A stretch of DNA of 64,000 nt. It comes from Arthrobacter sp. Edens01 (GTDB lineage: Bacteria > Actinomycetota > Actinomycetes > Actinomycetales > Micrococcaceae). The position numbers and the translations under genes were made by a program. Under the pieces are notes generated by a model. It was not told the origin of the DNA. It made no database searches and saw only the letters and a program-made list of their open reading frames with translations. Where the stretch lies: NCBI RefSeq assembly GCF_001307035.1, contig NZ_LKIU01000005.1, forward strand, positions 389,664 to 453,663. The letters run 5' to 3'. Every line of letters begins with the position of its first letter. The first letter of the stretch is position 1. Below, in pieces: positions 8,792 to 17,274 of this stretch.

Positions 8792-9000
8792 CGTTTTGGG
8801 ACAAATCGTCCACGAAGGGACAATCCTGCCGCGGAGGGACAATCCTGCCGCCGCGCCGCGCAGGAAAGTCTCCAAGCGGCAGGAAAGTCCCAAAACGGAG
8901 GAATACGGCTCCCTGAGGTGTCCCGATACGGCGGGAAAGTCCCAAAGTGCAGGAAAACCCCTTCCCCCGGCTGCCCCTAACGCAGGAATGTCCCGAAACG
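8792..9000. repeat. Array of degenerate 19-bp repeats in two orientations
   Basis: Plus-strand consensus is GCAGGAAAGTCCCAAAACG. Three units lie in the inverse orientation with exact 19-bp spacing (8792, 8811, 8830). These are followed by direct units at 8860, 8879, 8912, 8931 and 8982. The invariant part is GGGAC / GTCCC flanked by TCCTGC / GCAGGA. Because the left block is the reverse complement of the right block, the region could fold into long imperfect hairpins. Frames through it (for example a 296-codon minus-strand frame 8358-9248) give Gly/Pro/Arg-rich translations, so I treat it as non-coding. Confidence 0.85.
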
Positions 9001-9097
9001 GAGCAACCGGGCACCGGAGCAACCGGGGACCGGGGCAAACGGACATTCAGGCAAGGCTGGGCTCCGGATAGGCGGGGCACCGGAGTAAGCGGACAGC
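9000..9097. repeat. Tandem 16-bp repeats (GGAGCAACCGGGCACC type)
   Basis: Three adjacent 16-bp units start at 9000, 9016 and 9032, and a diverged fourth starts at 9082. They abut the 19-bp array directly. The rest of the gap to dusB (9098-9287) is GC-rich with scattered GGACAG elements and no gene that I can support. Confidence 0.75.
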
Positions 9098-9287
9098 AGA
9101 CCGGCAGGGCCCCGGGCCGGCCGGGCTCCAAACGGACAGGCACCCTGCCAGGCGGGCCGCCAAAGCCGGGACGCAAGGCGCTGGACCAGGCCGGAATCCG
9201 CTCCGACCCGGGACCAACCCTGCGCTCGGCACCAACAGCCTGCGGCAAAGGTCAGCAGGATTTGCACCCGCTTGCGAGAATAGGAAG

Positions 9288-10460
9288 GTGAGCGTTGCAA
9301 CGACTAAGACCAGGCTTGAACTGCCGCCGCTGAAACTCGGCCGGCTGACCGTTGATACGCCGGTGATCCTGGCGCCGATGGCGGGGATCACCAACAAGGC
9401 GTTCCGACGGCTGTGCCGTGAGTACGGCGGCGGGCTCTACGTGACCGAAATGGTTACTTCGCGTGCCCTGGTGGAGCGCTCGCCGGAATCGATGCGAATC
9501 ATCGAGCACGACGATGACGAGTCCATCCGCTCCGTCCAGCTCTACGGCGTTGACCCGGTTACCGTTGGTGCCGCCATCCGGATCCTGGTGGAGGAAGACC
9601 GTGCCGACCACATTGACCTGAACTTCGGCTGCCCCGTTCCCAAGGTCACCCGTAAGGGCGGCGGCTCGGCCCTGCCCTGGAAGCTGGACCTGTTCACTGC
9701 GATTGTCCAGACCGCCGTCCGGGAGGCGTCCAAGGGCGGCGTCCCGCTGACGATCAAGATGCGCAAGGGCATTGACGAGGACCACCTCACGTTCCGTGAA
9801 GCCGGAAAGATTGCCCGGGATGCAGGAGTTGCCGCAGTCACGCTGCACGGCCGCACCGCCTCACAGTTCTACTCCGGCAAGGCCGACTGGAACGCCATCG
9901 CCGAACTGCGCGAATCCCTCCCGGACGTACCCGTGCTGGGCAACGGTGACATCTGGTCCGCTGAGGACGCCATCGCGATGGTGGAGCAGACCGGTGTTGA
10001 CGGCGTCGTCATCGGCCGCGGCTGCCAGGGCCGCCCCTGGCTCTTCGCCGACCTGCAGGCTGCCTTCGAAGGAAGCGCTGAACGGCACCGCCCGGGCCTG
10101 AAGGAAGTCGCAGACAGCGTCTACCGCCACGCCGAACTGCTGGTGGAGACCTTCGGTGACGAAGTGATTGCCCTTCGGGACATCCGCAAGCACATGGCCT
10201 GGTACTTCAAGGGCTACGTCGTGGGGGGAGAGCTGCGGGCTAAGCTGGCCACTGTGCCTTCCCTTGAAGTCCTGCGGGGGCTCCTGGCGGAGCTTGATCC
10301 CACGGCACCCTACCCGGGTGCGGATGCCGAAGGCCCCCGCGGCCGGGCCGGCACACCCAAGAAGACAGCCCTGCCGGAAGGCTGGCTGGACGGCCGGGAG
10401 CTCAACCCCGCCCAGAAAGCCATCATTGCGGCAGCCGAACTCGACGTATCAGGTGGCTAA
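9288..10460 (+). CDS. dusB: tRNA-dihydrouridine synthase
   Basis: A 390-residue FMN enzyme that reduces uridines in the tRNA D-loop using NADPH. Motifs in order: APMAGITNKAFRR (FMN site), LNFGCPVPKVTRKGGGSAL with the catalytic Cys, TIKMRKG, GNGDIWSAEDA and GRGCQGRPWLF (phosphate-binding end of the TIM barrel). The C-terminal helical domain binds tRNA. The GTG start at 9288 merges with AGGAAGG, so spacing is short, but no better in-frame start exists nearby. Six bases separate it from dgt, and dusB-dgt-dnaG read as one unit. Confidence 0.93.
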   Translation: MSVATTKTRLELPPLKLGRLTVDTPVILAPMAGITNKAFRRLCREYGGGLYVTEMVTSRALVERSPESMRIIEHDDDESIRSVQLYGVDPVTVGAAIRILVEEDRADHIDLNFGCPVPKVTRKGGGSALPWKLDLFTAIVQTAVREASKGGVPLTIKMRKGIDEDHLTFREAGKIARDAGVAAVTLHGRTASQFYSGKADWNAIAELRESLPDVPVLGNGDIWSAEDAIAMVEQTGVDGVVIGRGCQGRPWLFADLQAAFEGSAERHRPGLKEVADSVYRHAELLVETFGDEVIALRDIRKHMAWYFKGYVVGGELRAKLATVPSLEVLRGLLAELDPTAPYPGADAEGPRGRAGTPKKTALPEGWLDGRELNPAQKAIIAAAELDVSGG

Positions 10461-10466
10461 GAACCA

Positions 10467-11750
10467 ATGACCCTCCCGCAGGTTTTCCGTACCGCCGGCT
10501 ACACCGATGTCGACCTGGCGCGCTGGGTGACCGAGCCGGCCAAGAGCACGCACCGGACCCAGTTTGGCCGTGACCGTGCCCGGGTACTGCACTCCTCGGC
10601 GCTCCGGCGGCTGGGAGCCAAGACCCAGGTGGTGGCACCGGACACGGACGACTTTGTCCGCACCCGGCTGACCCACAGCCTGGAGGTAGCCCAGGTGGGC
10701 CGCGAGCTCGGCAACGCCCTGGGCTGCGATCCGGACGTCGTGGACGCCGCCTGCCTTTCCCACGACCTGGGGCACCCGCCTTTTGGCCACAACGGTGAAA
10801 CTGCACTGAACGACATTGCCCACGCGATCGGCGGGTTTGAGGGCAATGCCCAGACCCTGCGCCTGCTCACGCGCCTGGAACCCAAGATCATTGCGCCGGA
10901 CGGCTCCCCGGCAGGGTTGAACCTGACCCGTGCCAGCCTGGACGCATCCTGCAAGTACCCGTGGTCCGCCGTCGACGCCCCGCTGGTGAATGGGCACCGC
11001 ACCACCAAGTTCGGCGTCTATGAGGATGACCTGCCGGTGTTCACCTGGCTCCGCGACGGGGCCCCTCCCGGGCGTTCCTGCCTCGAAGCCCAGGTCATGG
11101 ACCTGGCGGATGACATTTCTTACTCCGTCCACGACGTCGAGGACGCAATTGTTGCCGGGCACGTCCAGCTCAAGTGGCTGGACAATCCCGACCAGCGCGC
11201 ACGCGTGATCGGCTATACCCAGCAGTGGTACGTACCCACCGCAGGGACTGCTGCCGTTGACGCTGCACTGGCCCGGCTGGAAGCCGAAGCGGTCTGGGTG
11301 CGCGAAGCCGACGGCAGCCGCCGCGCGATGGCGGCGCTGAAGGACATGACCAGCCAGCTGATCGGCCGGTTCTGCTCCAGTGCACTGAACGCCACACGGG
11401 ACATCTATGGTCCGGATCCGCTGACCCGGTACAACGCGGAGATGGTGGTCCCGGAGGAAACGCAGCTGGAGATCGCCGTGATGAAGGGCCTTGCCACCAC
11501 TTTTGTGATGACCACGGACCAGCGGCAGCCGCTGTACGAACGCCAGCGCGAGGTCCTCACCAACCTGGTTGCCCAGCTCTCCGCCACCGGCGACCGGCAC
11601 CTGGAACCAATGTTCGCTGCGGACTGGCGGGAAGCGCCCGACGACGGCGCGCGGCTGCGCGTGGTCATCGACCAGGTCGCGTCCCTCACAGACGGTTCTG
11701 CCCTGGCCCTGCACGAACGCCTGGTTGGGCCGGTTCCCGCGCTCTGGTAG
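10467..11750 (+). CDS. dgt: Deoxyguanosinetriphosphate triphosphohydrolase-like protein
   Basis: A 427-residue HD-domain dNTPase that hydrolyses dGTP (or other dNTPs) to the nucleoside and triphosphate. The metal-binding H...HD...D set is visible: TRLTHSLEVAQVGRELG and LSHDLGHPPFGHNGE. The later stretch LEAQVMDLADDISYSVHDVED is the typical third metal and substrate region. Bacterial homologues with this length and order are usually called dGTPase-like; substrate range and activation by dNTPs cannot be read from sequence. The gene lies between dusB and dnaG, a common actinobacterial order. Confidence 0.92.
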   Translation: MTLPQVFRTAGYTDVDLARWVTEPAKSTHRTQFGRDRARVLHSSALRRLGAKTQVVAPDTDDFVRTRLTHSLEVAQVGRELGNALGCDPDVVDAACLSHDLGHPPFGHNGETALNDIAHAIGGFEGNAQTLRLLTRLEPKIIAPDGSPAGLNLTRASLDASCKYPWSAVDAPLVNGHRTTKFGVYEDDLPVFTWLRDGAPPGRSCLEAQVMDLADDISYSVHDVEDAIVAGHVQLKWLDNPDQRARVIGYTQQWYVPTAGTAAVDAALARLEAEAVWVREADGSRRAMAALKDMTSQLIGRFCSSALNATRDIYGPDPLTRYNAEMVVPEETQLEIAVMKGLATTFVMTTDQRQPLYERQREVLTNLVAQLSATGDRHLEPMFAADWREAPDDGARLRVVIDQVASLTDGSALALHERLVGPVPALW

Positions 11751-11786
11751 CCGGTCCGGTTTGGTGCCGGGGAATAAGGTAGAACC

Positions 11787-13724
11787 ATGGCCGGCCTGAT
11801 TAAACGCGAAGACATTGATGAAGTACGTTCCCGCACCGACATCAAGGCGGTAGTGGACGGGTATGTCACGCTGAAGTCCGCCGGCATTGGTTCCTTCAAG
11901 GGGCTGTGCCCCTTCCACGACGAGCGCTCACCGTCCTTCCACGTCCGGCCGCAGGTCGGCACGTACCACTGCTTCGGCTGCGGGGAGAGCGGCGACGTCA
12001 TCTCCTTCGTGCAGAAGATGGACCACGGAACGTTCTCGGAAACCGTGGAGAAGCTCGCCGCCCGCCTCGGCTACGAACTGCACTACGAAGACGGCGGCAC
12101 CGGCCCGCGCCGCGAAGACGTCGGCAAGCGGCAGCGGCTGCTTGATGCGCACAAGGTTGCGGCGGAGTTCTTCCGCGAACAGCTGGTAACCCCCGGCGCC
12201 GCTGCTGCCCGCGGTTTCCTGGCTGAACGCGGTTTCGACCCCGCCGCAGCCGAACACTTCGGCGTCGGATACGCGCCGCAGGGCTGGGACTCGCTGCTGA
12301 AGCACCTCACCGGCCGCGGCTTCACCCGGGATGAGCTGGCCCAGACAGGCATGTTCTCCACCGGGCAGGACGCCTCCAGGTTCTATGACCGGTTCCGCGG
12401 CAGGCTCATTTGGCCTATCCGCGACCTCACCGGCGCCGTCATCGGCTTCGGTGCCCGGAAGCTCTACGAGGATGATCAGGGCCCCAAGTACCTGAACACC
12501 CCGGAGACTCCGCTCTACAAGAAGTCGCAGGTGCTCTACGGCATCGACCTCGCGAAGCGCTCGATTGCGAAGGACCGCCAGCTTGTGGTGGTGGAGGGCT
12601 ATACCGACGTGATGGCCTGCCACCTCGCCGGGATTACCACCGCCGTCGCCACCTGCGGTACGGCTTTCGGCACCGACCACATCAAGATCGCCCGCCGGCT
12701 GCTCTCCGATGACGGCACCGGGGGAGAGGTCATCTTTACCTTCGACGGCGACGCCGCCGGCCAGAAGGCAGCGCTCCGTGCGTTTGAGGAAGACCAGCGC
12801 TTCAACGCGCAGACCTTTGTGGCCGTGGACCCCAACGGCATGGACCCGTGTGACATCCGGCAGCAGAAGGGCGACGCCGCCGTGGCGGAACTGATTCGTT
12901 CCCGCCGCCCGCTCTTTGAGTTCGCGATCCGCTCCACCCTGGCCAAGTTCGACCTCAACACCGTCGAAGGCCGGATCTCCGCCCTGCGGGCAGCCGCTCC
13001 CGTAGTCGCTGAAATCCGCGATTCGGCGATGCGTCCGGCATACGCCCGTGAACTTGCGGGCTGGTTGGGCAGCGAAGTGGACGACGTCCTGCGGGCAGTC
13101 AATGCCGCCGCCAAGCGGCAGCGGGAATCCCGCGACCCCAACAGCCAGCACAATCAGCACAACCAGCGCTCCCAGCACGGCGGCCAGGAGACCGCGCGGG
13201 ACCGCAGCACCCACACGCCTCCGGCTGAAGATCCGGCGCACCAGGCTTTCACCCGGCCAGACCCCAACGATCCGGCCGCACGCATGGAACGCCAGGCCCT
13301 GGAAGTTGTCCTGCAGCAGCCCGGGCTCCTGGACGCCGGCCAGTGGGAACGGTTCAAGGCCGCCCGGTTCACCGTTCCGGCCTACGTTGCCGTCCATAAC
13401 GCCGTCCGTGCAGCCGGGGATGTACCCGGTTCAGCTGCTGCCTGGGTGGAACAGGTCCGCCAGGAGCTGCCGGACGCACTGCGCGGGTTCGTGAGCGAAC
13501 TTGCCGTGACACCCATCCCTGCACGGGACGCTGATGCACTGGCGCTTTACTGCCGTGACATCCTCAACCGGCTGTTCGAACTGCAGGTCACGCACCTGAA
13601 GGCAGAGAAACTGGGACAGCTGCAGCGGCTTGATCCAAACGCGGATCCGGCCCTGTTCCAGCAGCTGAACCGTGAGCTGATGGAGCTGGAAATGCAGCGC
13701 CGGGCCCTGCGCGAGATGCAGTGA
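11787..13724 (+). CDS. dnaG: DNA primase
   Basis: A 645-residue primase making RNA primers at the replication fork. The CHC2 zinc finger is near residues 39-68 (CPFHDERS ... YHCFGCGESGD). The TOPRIM core has VVVEGYTDVMACH and the acidic FTFDGDAAGQKAAL. A Gln/His/Asn-rich linker (about residues 448-480) separates the core from the C-terminal DnaB-interacting region. ATG 11787 follows TAAGGTAGAACC. AAGG could be the ribosome site, or TAAGGT could be a -10 of a leaderless message. The 3' end is 51 bp from tRNA-Asn. Confidence 0.96.
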   Translation: MAGLIKREDIDEVRSRTDIKAVVDGYVTLKSAGIGSFKGLCPFHDERSPSFHVRPQVGTYHCFGCGESGDVISFVQKMDHGTFSETVEKLAARLGYELHYEDGGTGPRREDVGKRQRLLDAHKVAAEFFREQLVTPGAAAARGFLAERGFDPAAAEHFGVGYAPQGWDSLLKHLTGRGFTRDELAQTGMFSTGQDASRFYDRFRGRLIWPIRDLTGAVIGFGARKLYEDDQGPKYLNTPETPLYKKSQVLYGIDLAKRSIAKDRQLVVVEGYTDVMACHLAGITTAVATCGTAFGTDHIKIARRLLSDDGTGGEVIFTFDGDAAGQKAALRAFEEDQRFNAQTFVAVDPNGMDPCDIRQQKGDAAVAELIRSRRPLFEFAIRSTLAKFDLNTVEGRISALRAAAPVVAEIRDSAMRPAYARELAGWLGSEVDDVLRAVNAAAKRQRESRDPNSQHNQHNQRSQHGGQETARDRSTHTPPAEDPAHQAFTRPDPNDPAARMERQALEVVLQQPGLLDAGQWERFKAARFTVPAYVAVHNAVRAAGDVPGSAAAWVEQVRQELPDALRGFVSELAVTPIPARDADALALYCRDILNRLFELQVTHLKAEKLGQLQRLDPNADPALFQQLNRELMELEMQRRALREMQ

Positions 13725-13775
13725 AGTCCGGATTTCGTTTCTAGGCGCTTCGTCTGTAAAGTAATAGTCGCGCTT

Positions 13776-13848
13776 TCCCCCGTAGCTCAATTGGCAGAGC
13801 ATTCGACTGTTAATCGAAGGGTTACTGGTTCGAGTCCAGTCGGGGGAG
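13776..13848 (+). tRNA. tRNA-Asn (anticodon GTT), copy 1
   Basis: A 73-nt cloverleaf. The acceptor TCCCCCG pairs with CGGGGGA, D-arm GCTC/GAGC. The anticodon arm TTCGA-CTGTTAA-TCGAA gives GTT, and the T-arm is ACTGG-TTCGAGT-CCAGT. The discriminator is G and CCA is not encoded. A strong terminator follows seven bases later. Confidence 0.97.
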
Positions 13849-13854
13849 CAAATG

Positions 13855-13890
13855 GGCTCCTGACCTGCACAAACAGGTCAGGAGCCTTCT
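13855..13890 (+). terminator. Terminator after tRNA-Asn copy 1
   Basis: A 13-bp perfect stem, GGCTCCTGACCTG / CAGGTCAGGAGCC, six-base loop, then TTCTTCC. Confidence 0.85.
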
Positions 13891-13971
13891 TCCTGCTTCG
13901 ATGTCCGGGGCGGGAGGCAGGGCAGGCGGTCGGTGACAGCCTCCGGTTCCTGTAGACTGATGTCGCCGCTT

Positions 13972-14044
13972 TCCCCCGTAGCTCAATTGGCAGAGCATTC
14001 GACTGTTAATCGAAGGGTTACTGGTTCGAGTCCAGTCGGGGGAG
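13972..14044 (+). tRNA. tRNA-Asn (anticodon GTT), copy 2
   Basis: Identical to copy 1 over all 73 bases and 196 bp downstream. The identity extends a few bases into both flanks (CGCTT before, CAA after). It has its own terminator. Upstream, TAGACT near 13953 could be a -10, which would make this copy independently transcribed. Confidence 0.97.
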
Positions 14045-14050
14045 CAACTG

Positions 14051-14089
14051 CCAAAGGCCTGTAACAGGAACACTGTTACGGGCCTTTGC
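14051..14089 (+). terminator. Hairpin terminator after tRNA-Asn copy 2
   Basis: Stem AAAGGCC-T-GTAACAG / CTGTTAC-G-GGCCTTT (15 bp with one G:T) and a five-base loop. There is no real T-tract, but the T-rich end of the stem can serve. Confidence 0.65.
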
Positions 14090-14366
14090 CGCGTCCGGGA
14101 CCATTCACTGCCCGTGGAACGCGGAGCCGCGCCGCCGAGACCGCATGGTTTGCGGATCTCCCCGTGATCGTGGCTACACTGGGGGTCTGCCGCTGCAAAG
14201 GGCACTGGAACCACAACTGTCCGGTGCTGCAGGCGCCAGGGGCGTACCTATCCTGATGCCCATACCGGAGCCCTACTGCTCTGTTACGTTTCGCGCACGT
14301 GAGGCCGCTGATCCAGCAGGCTACGCAGACGCGGTTCCTCTCTGTTCCTACATCAGGAGTACAACC
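14090..14366. promoter_or_regulatory. Leader region of the malic enzyme gene
   Basis: 277 bp without a gene. A weak promoter candidate is TTGCGG (14150) and TACACT (14175) with a 19-bp spacer, so long that I hold it loosely. An open frame runs in from 14145 into the malic enzyme gene, but its translation before 14367 looks like non-coding DNA. Confidence 0.35.
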
Positions 14367-15524
14367 ATGACCTCTACCGTTGCATCAGCAGCCATCAGCC
14401 AGCAGGAGATTTACGCGGCCCACGAAGGCGGAAAGCTGTCGGTGGAAACGAAGCAGCCGCTGGATTCGATTCGCGCGCTCTCGATCGCCTACACGCCCGG
14501 AGTCGCAGAGGTGAGCCGCGGAATCGCCGCAGATCCTTCTTTGGCGCAGACCCACACCTGGGCATCCCGTCTGGTGGCTGTGGTCAGTGACGGCACCGCC
14601 GTGCTGGGCCTGGGAAACATTGGCCCAGCGGCATCGCTGCCGGTCATGGAAGGCAAATCCGCGCTCTTCAAGACCTTCGCCGGGCTGAACTCAATTCCGC
14701 TGGTCCTTCAAACCACGGACGTCGACGAGATCATTGAAACCCTGGTGCGGCTGCGGCCCAGCTTCGGTGCCGTGAATTTGGAGGACATCTCCGCTCCGCG
14801 CTGCTTTGAACTCGAACGCCGGCTCATCGAAGCACTGGACTGCCCGGTGATGCACGATGACCAGCACGGTACGGCGATCGTGGTGCTGGCAGCCCTCACC
14901 AATGCCGCCCGGGTCATCAAGAGGGACATGTCAGGGCTGCGTGTGGTGGTAAGCGGTGCCGGTGCCGCCGGCGTCGCCTGCGCGAACATCCTCCTCGAAG
15001 CCGGAGTGAAGGACGTCATTGTGCTTGATTCCCGCGGAATCCTCTCCGAGTCAAGGGCGCTGGACGGTGCCAAAGGAGAACTGGCCGGACGGACCAACCC
15101 CCGGAACCTCGACGGCGGTCCGGCAGAGGCACTGGCAGGCGCAGACGTCTTCATCGGCGTTTCCTCCGGTACCGTGCCGGAGGACATCCTGGCCACTATG
15201 GCCCCTGACGCCGTCATCTTCGCGCTCTCCAACCCGGATCCGGAAGTCCATCCCGATGTTGCTTCCCGCTACGCCGCAGTAGTTGCCACCGGGCGCAGCG
15301 ATTTCCCGAACCAGATCAACAATGTACTGGCGTTCCCCGGTGTATTCCGCGGGGCACTGGACAGCGGTGCCCGCCGGATCACATCGGCCATGAAGGTCGC
15401 AGCTGCGCAGGCCATCGCTGACCTGGTGGGGGATGATCTCAGCGCTGCACACATCGTGCCCAGTCCGCTCGATCCGCGCGTTGCGCCGGCCGTCGCGGCA
15501 GCCGTGGCATCGGCAGCGGAGTAA
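14367..15524 (+). CDS. NAD(P)-dependent malic enzyme (oxaloacetate-decarboxylating)
   Basis: A 385-residue short-form malic enzyme converting malate to pyruvate and CO2 with reduction of NAD(P). Motifs: [37 protein letters not shown] with the catalytic Lys, DDQHGTA for metal binding, and the Rossmann loop [19 protein letters not shown]. It lacks the C-terminal phosphotransacetylase-like domain of the large form. ATG 14367 is preferred to the longer frame because AGGAG sits seven bases before it. It stands alone between two terminators. It links the TCA cycle to pyruvate and would support growth on the carboxylates imported by nearby symporters. Confidence 0.9.
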   Translation: MTSTVASAAISQQEIYAAHEGGKLSVETKQPLDSIRALSIAYTPGVAEVSRGIAADPSLAQTHTWASRLVAVVSDGTAVLGLGNIGPAASLPVMEGKSALFKTFAGLNSIPLVLQTTDVDEIIETLVRLRPSFGAVNLEDISAPRCFELERRLIEALDCPVMHDDQHGTAIVVLAALTNAARVIKRDMSGLRVVVSGAGAAGVACANILLEAGVKDVIVLDSRGILSESRALDGAKGELAGRTNPRNLDGGPAEALAGADVFIGVSSGTVPEDILATMAPDAVIFALSNPDPEVHPDVASRYAAVVATGRSDFPNQINNVLAFPGVFRGALDSGARRITSAMKVAAAQAIADLVGDDLSAAHIVPSPLDPRVAPAVAAAVASAAE

Positions 15525-15544
15525 GTCCTCCGGAACCCACTCGC

Positions 15545-15588
15545 GGCGCGTCCCCGGACCTGAATCCGGGGACGCGCCGTCGTTGTGC
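15545..15588 (+). terminator. Terminator after malic enzyme
   Basis: A 14-bp perfect GC stem (GGCGCGTCCCCGGA / TCCGGGGACGCGCC) with a six-base loop, followed by GTCGTTGTG. Confidence 0.8.
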
Positions 15589-15733
15589 CTGCCCGCGGTT
15601 CGGGTGCCCGGCGTTGCGCGTTGGCTGCGGAACGCTGAATACTCCCTGTGCAGTTCCCACCAACTCAAAGCATGCTTAGTGTTGGAGTAGGCTTTATTGG
15701 TTATTTCCCAGTACTAGGAAAGCCGAGGAATCG

Positions 15734-17167
15734 ATGGGCGCCAGTCAGACAGGCCCTAGCCGGGGAAGTGCCGGGAATGTTGCGCATCCGGCCAAGGTCA
15801 TTGCCGTTACCGTTGCCGCTGCCGTAGGCGGTCTGCTCTTCGGTTTTGATACGGCCGTGATCAACGGTGCCGTTGACGCGATCGGCGGCGAGTTTTCGCT
15901 TAGTGCGGGTGTCCTTGGATTCACCGTAGCCATCACGCTGCTCGGCTGCGCGATCGGTGCCTGGTTTGCCGGACAGCTGGCAGACCGGCTGGGACGCAAA
16001 ACCGTCATGGTGACGGCTGCTGTCCTGTTCGCGGCCAACTCCATCGGTTCCGCCTGGGCATTCAGCGTGTGGGACCTGATGCTGTGGCGGCTAATTGGCG
16101 GCCTGGCCATCGGTACCGCGTCAGTTATTGCGCCGGGATACATCGCCGAAGTGGCGCCGGCGAAATGGCGCGGCGCGCTTGGATCGGTGCAGCAGCTGGC
16201 GATCACCCTGGGTATCTTCGCGGCGCTCCTTTCGGATGCCTGGCTGGCAAACACCGCCGGAAGCGCGTTCAACGAGCTGTGGTGGGGCATGGCCGCCTGG
16301 CGCTGGATGCTCCTGGTAGGGGTGTTCCCGGCAATCGTGTACGGTGTCCTGGCCCTGACAATTCCTGAGTCTCCGCAGTACCTGGTGCGAAAAAACCGGG
16401 ACGAAGACGCCGCCCGGGTGCTGCGTGACATAACCGGTGTGCAGGACACGGACCGGAAGATCCGCGAAATCCGGGACAGCTTCGAGAACGAGGAAAGGGC
16501 AACCTACTCCGACCTGCGCGGGACCATGCTCGGGCTCAAACCCATCCTCTGGGTCGGCATGGCGATTGCCGCCCTGCAGCAGCTGGTGGGCATCAACGCG
16601 ATCTTCTACTACTCCACTACGTTGTGGCAGTCGGTTGGCTTCAGCGAGTCGGACTCATTTACGACGTCGGTCATCACGTCCGTGGTGAACGTACTGATGA
16701 CCATCGTCGCCATCGCGTTCGTCGACCGGGTGGGCCGGCGGAAACTGCTTATGACCGGCTCGATCGGCATGTTTGTCGGTTTGCTGGCAGCCACAGTCTC
16801 CTTCTTCCAGGCTGACAGCAGCAGCGGTGAAGTCGTCCTGCCGCAGCCCTGGGGTGCCATCGCCCTGATCGGCGCCAACCTGTTCGTGGTCTTCTTTGCA
16901 GCAACCTGGGGACCGGTCATGTGGGTGACGCTGGGAGAGATCTTCCCGAACAACATCCGTTCCCTGGCCCTCGGGCTCAGCACCATGGTCAACTGGATCT
17001 TCAATTTCATCGTGACGCTCTCCTTCCCCTGGGTCAGCGAGAACTTCGGCCTGTGGATCATGTACGCAATCTTCACGATCTTCGCCGTGGTCTCGTTCTG
17101 GTTCGTGAAGACCAAGCTTCCCGAGCTCTCGGGACGTGAGCTTGAGGAGAACAGGGACCATCTGTGA
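15734..17167 (+). CDS. MFS sugar porter (sugar:H+ symporter)
   Basis: A 477-residue major facilitator of the sugar porter family with twelve membrane helices. Family marks: GFDTAVINGA in helix 1, DRLGRKTVM in the 2-3 loop, PESPQYLVRK after helix 6, QQLVGINAIFYYS in helix 7 and DRVGRRKLL in the 8-9 loop. It likely imports a hexose, pentose or inositol; the exact sugar is not readable. GAGGAA precedes ATG 15734. It is a single-gene unit in a 200-bp intergenic setting, and no linked regulator is seen. Confidence 0.9.
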   Translation: MGASQTGPSRGSAGNVAHPAKVIAVTVAAAVGGLLFGFDTAVINGAVDAIGGEFSLSAGVLGFTVAITLLGCAIGAWFAGQLADRLGRKTVMVTAAVLFAANSIGSAWAFSVWDLMLWRLIGGLAIGTASVIAPGYIAEVAPAKWRGALGSVQQLAITLGIFAALLSDAWLANTAGSAFNELWWGMAAWRWMLLVGVFPAIVYGVLALTIPESPQYLVRKNRDEDAARVLRDITGVQDTDRKIREIRDSFENEERATYSDLRGTMLGLKPILWVGMAIAALQQLVGINAIFYYSTTLWQSVGFSESDSFTTSVITSVVNVLMTIVAIAFVDRVGRRKLLMTGSIGMFVGLLAATVSFFQADSSSGEVVLPQPWGAIALIGANLFVVFFAATWGPVMWVTLGEIFPNNIRSLALGLSTMVNWIFNFIVTLSFPWVSENFGLWIMYAIFTIFAVVSFWFVKTKLPELSGRELEENRDHL

Positions 17168-17274
17168 CTGGTGGTGCTGGGGCGATGCGCGCAACTGATA
17201 GTGAAACCTGAGGAGAATGGTAATTTTGGGTAATGGCAACGGCGAACAGTAACGAGCAGACGGAGGCAGGGCCG

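Noticed and set aside
8792-9000. Possible CRISPR array
   Set aside because: The units are adjacent, only 19 bp, in both orientations, and no unique spacers of constant length exist; no cas gene is nearby.
8358-9248. 296-codon minus-strand open frame over the repeat region
   Set aside because: It overlaps the start of the AtoE-like gene and translates to Gly/Pro/Arg-rich sequence; its apparent protein repeats come from the 19-bp DNA repeats, whose period is not a multiple of three, and there is no ribosome site.
10449-11918. Long open frame antisense to dgt (489 codons)
   Set aside because: It is the high-GC complement shadow of dgt and dusB ends, with no domain and no ribosome site; dgt has clear HD motifs.
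11928-13397. Long open frame antisense to dnaG (489 codons)
   Set aside because: Shadow of a well-defined primase gene; the translation has no recognisable domain.
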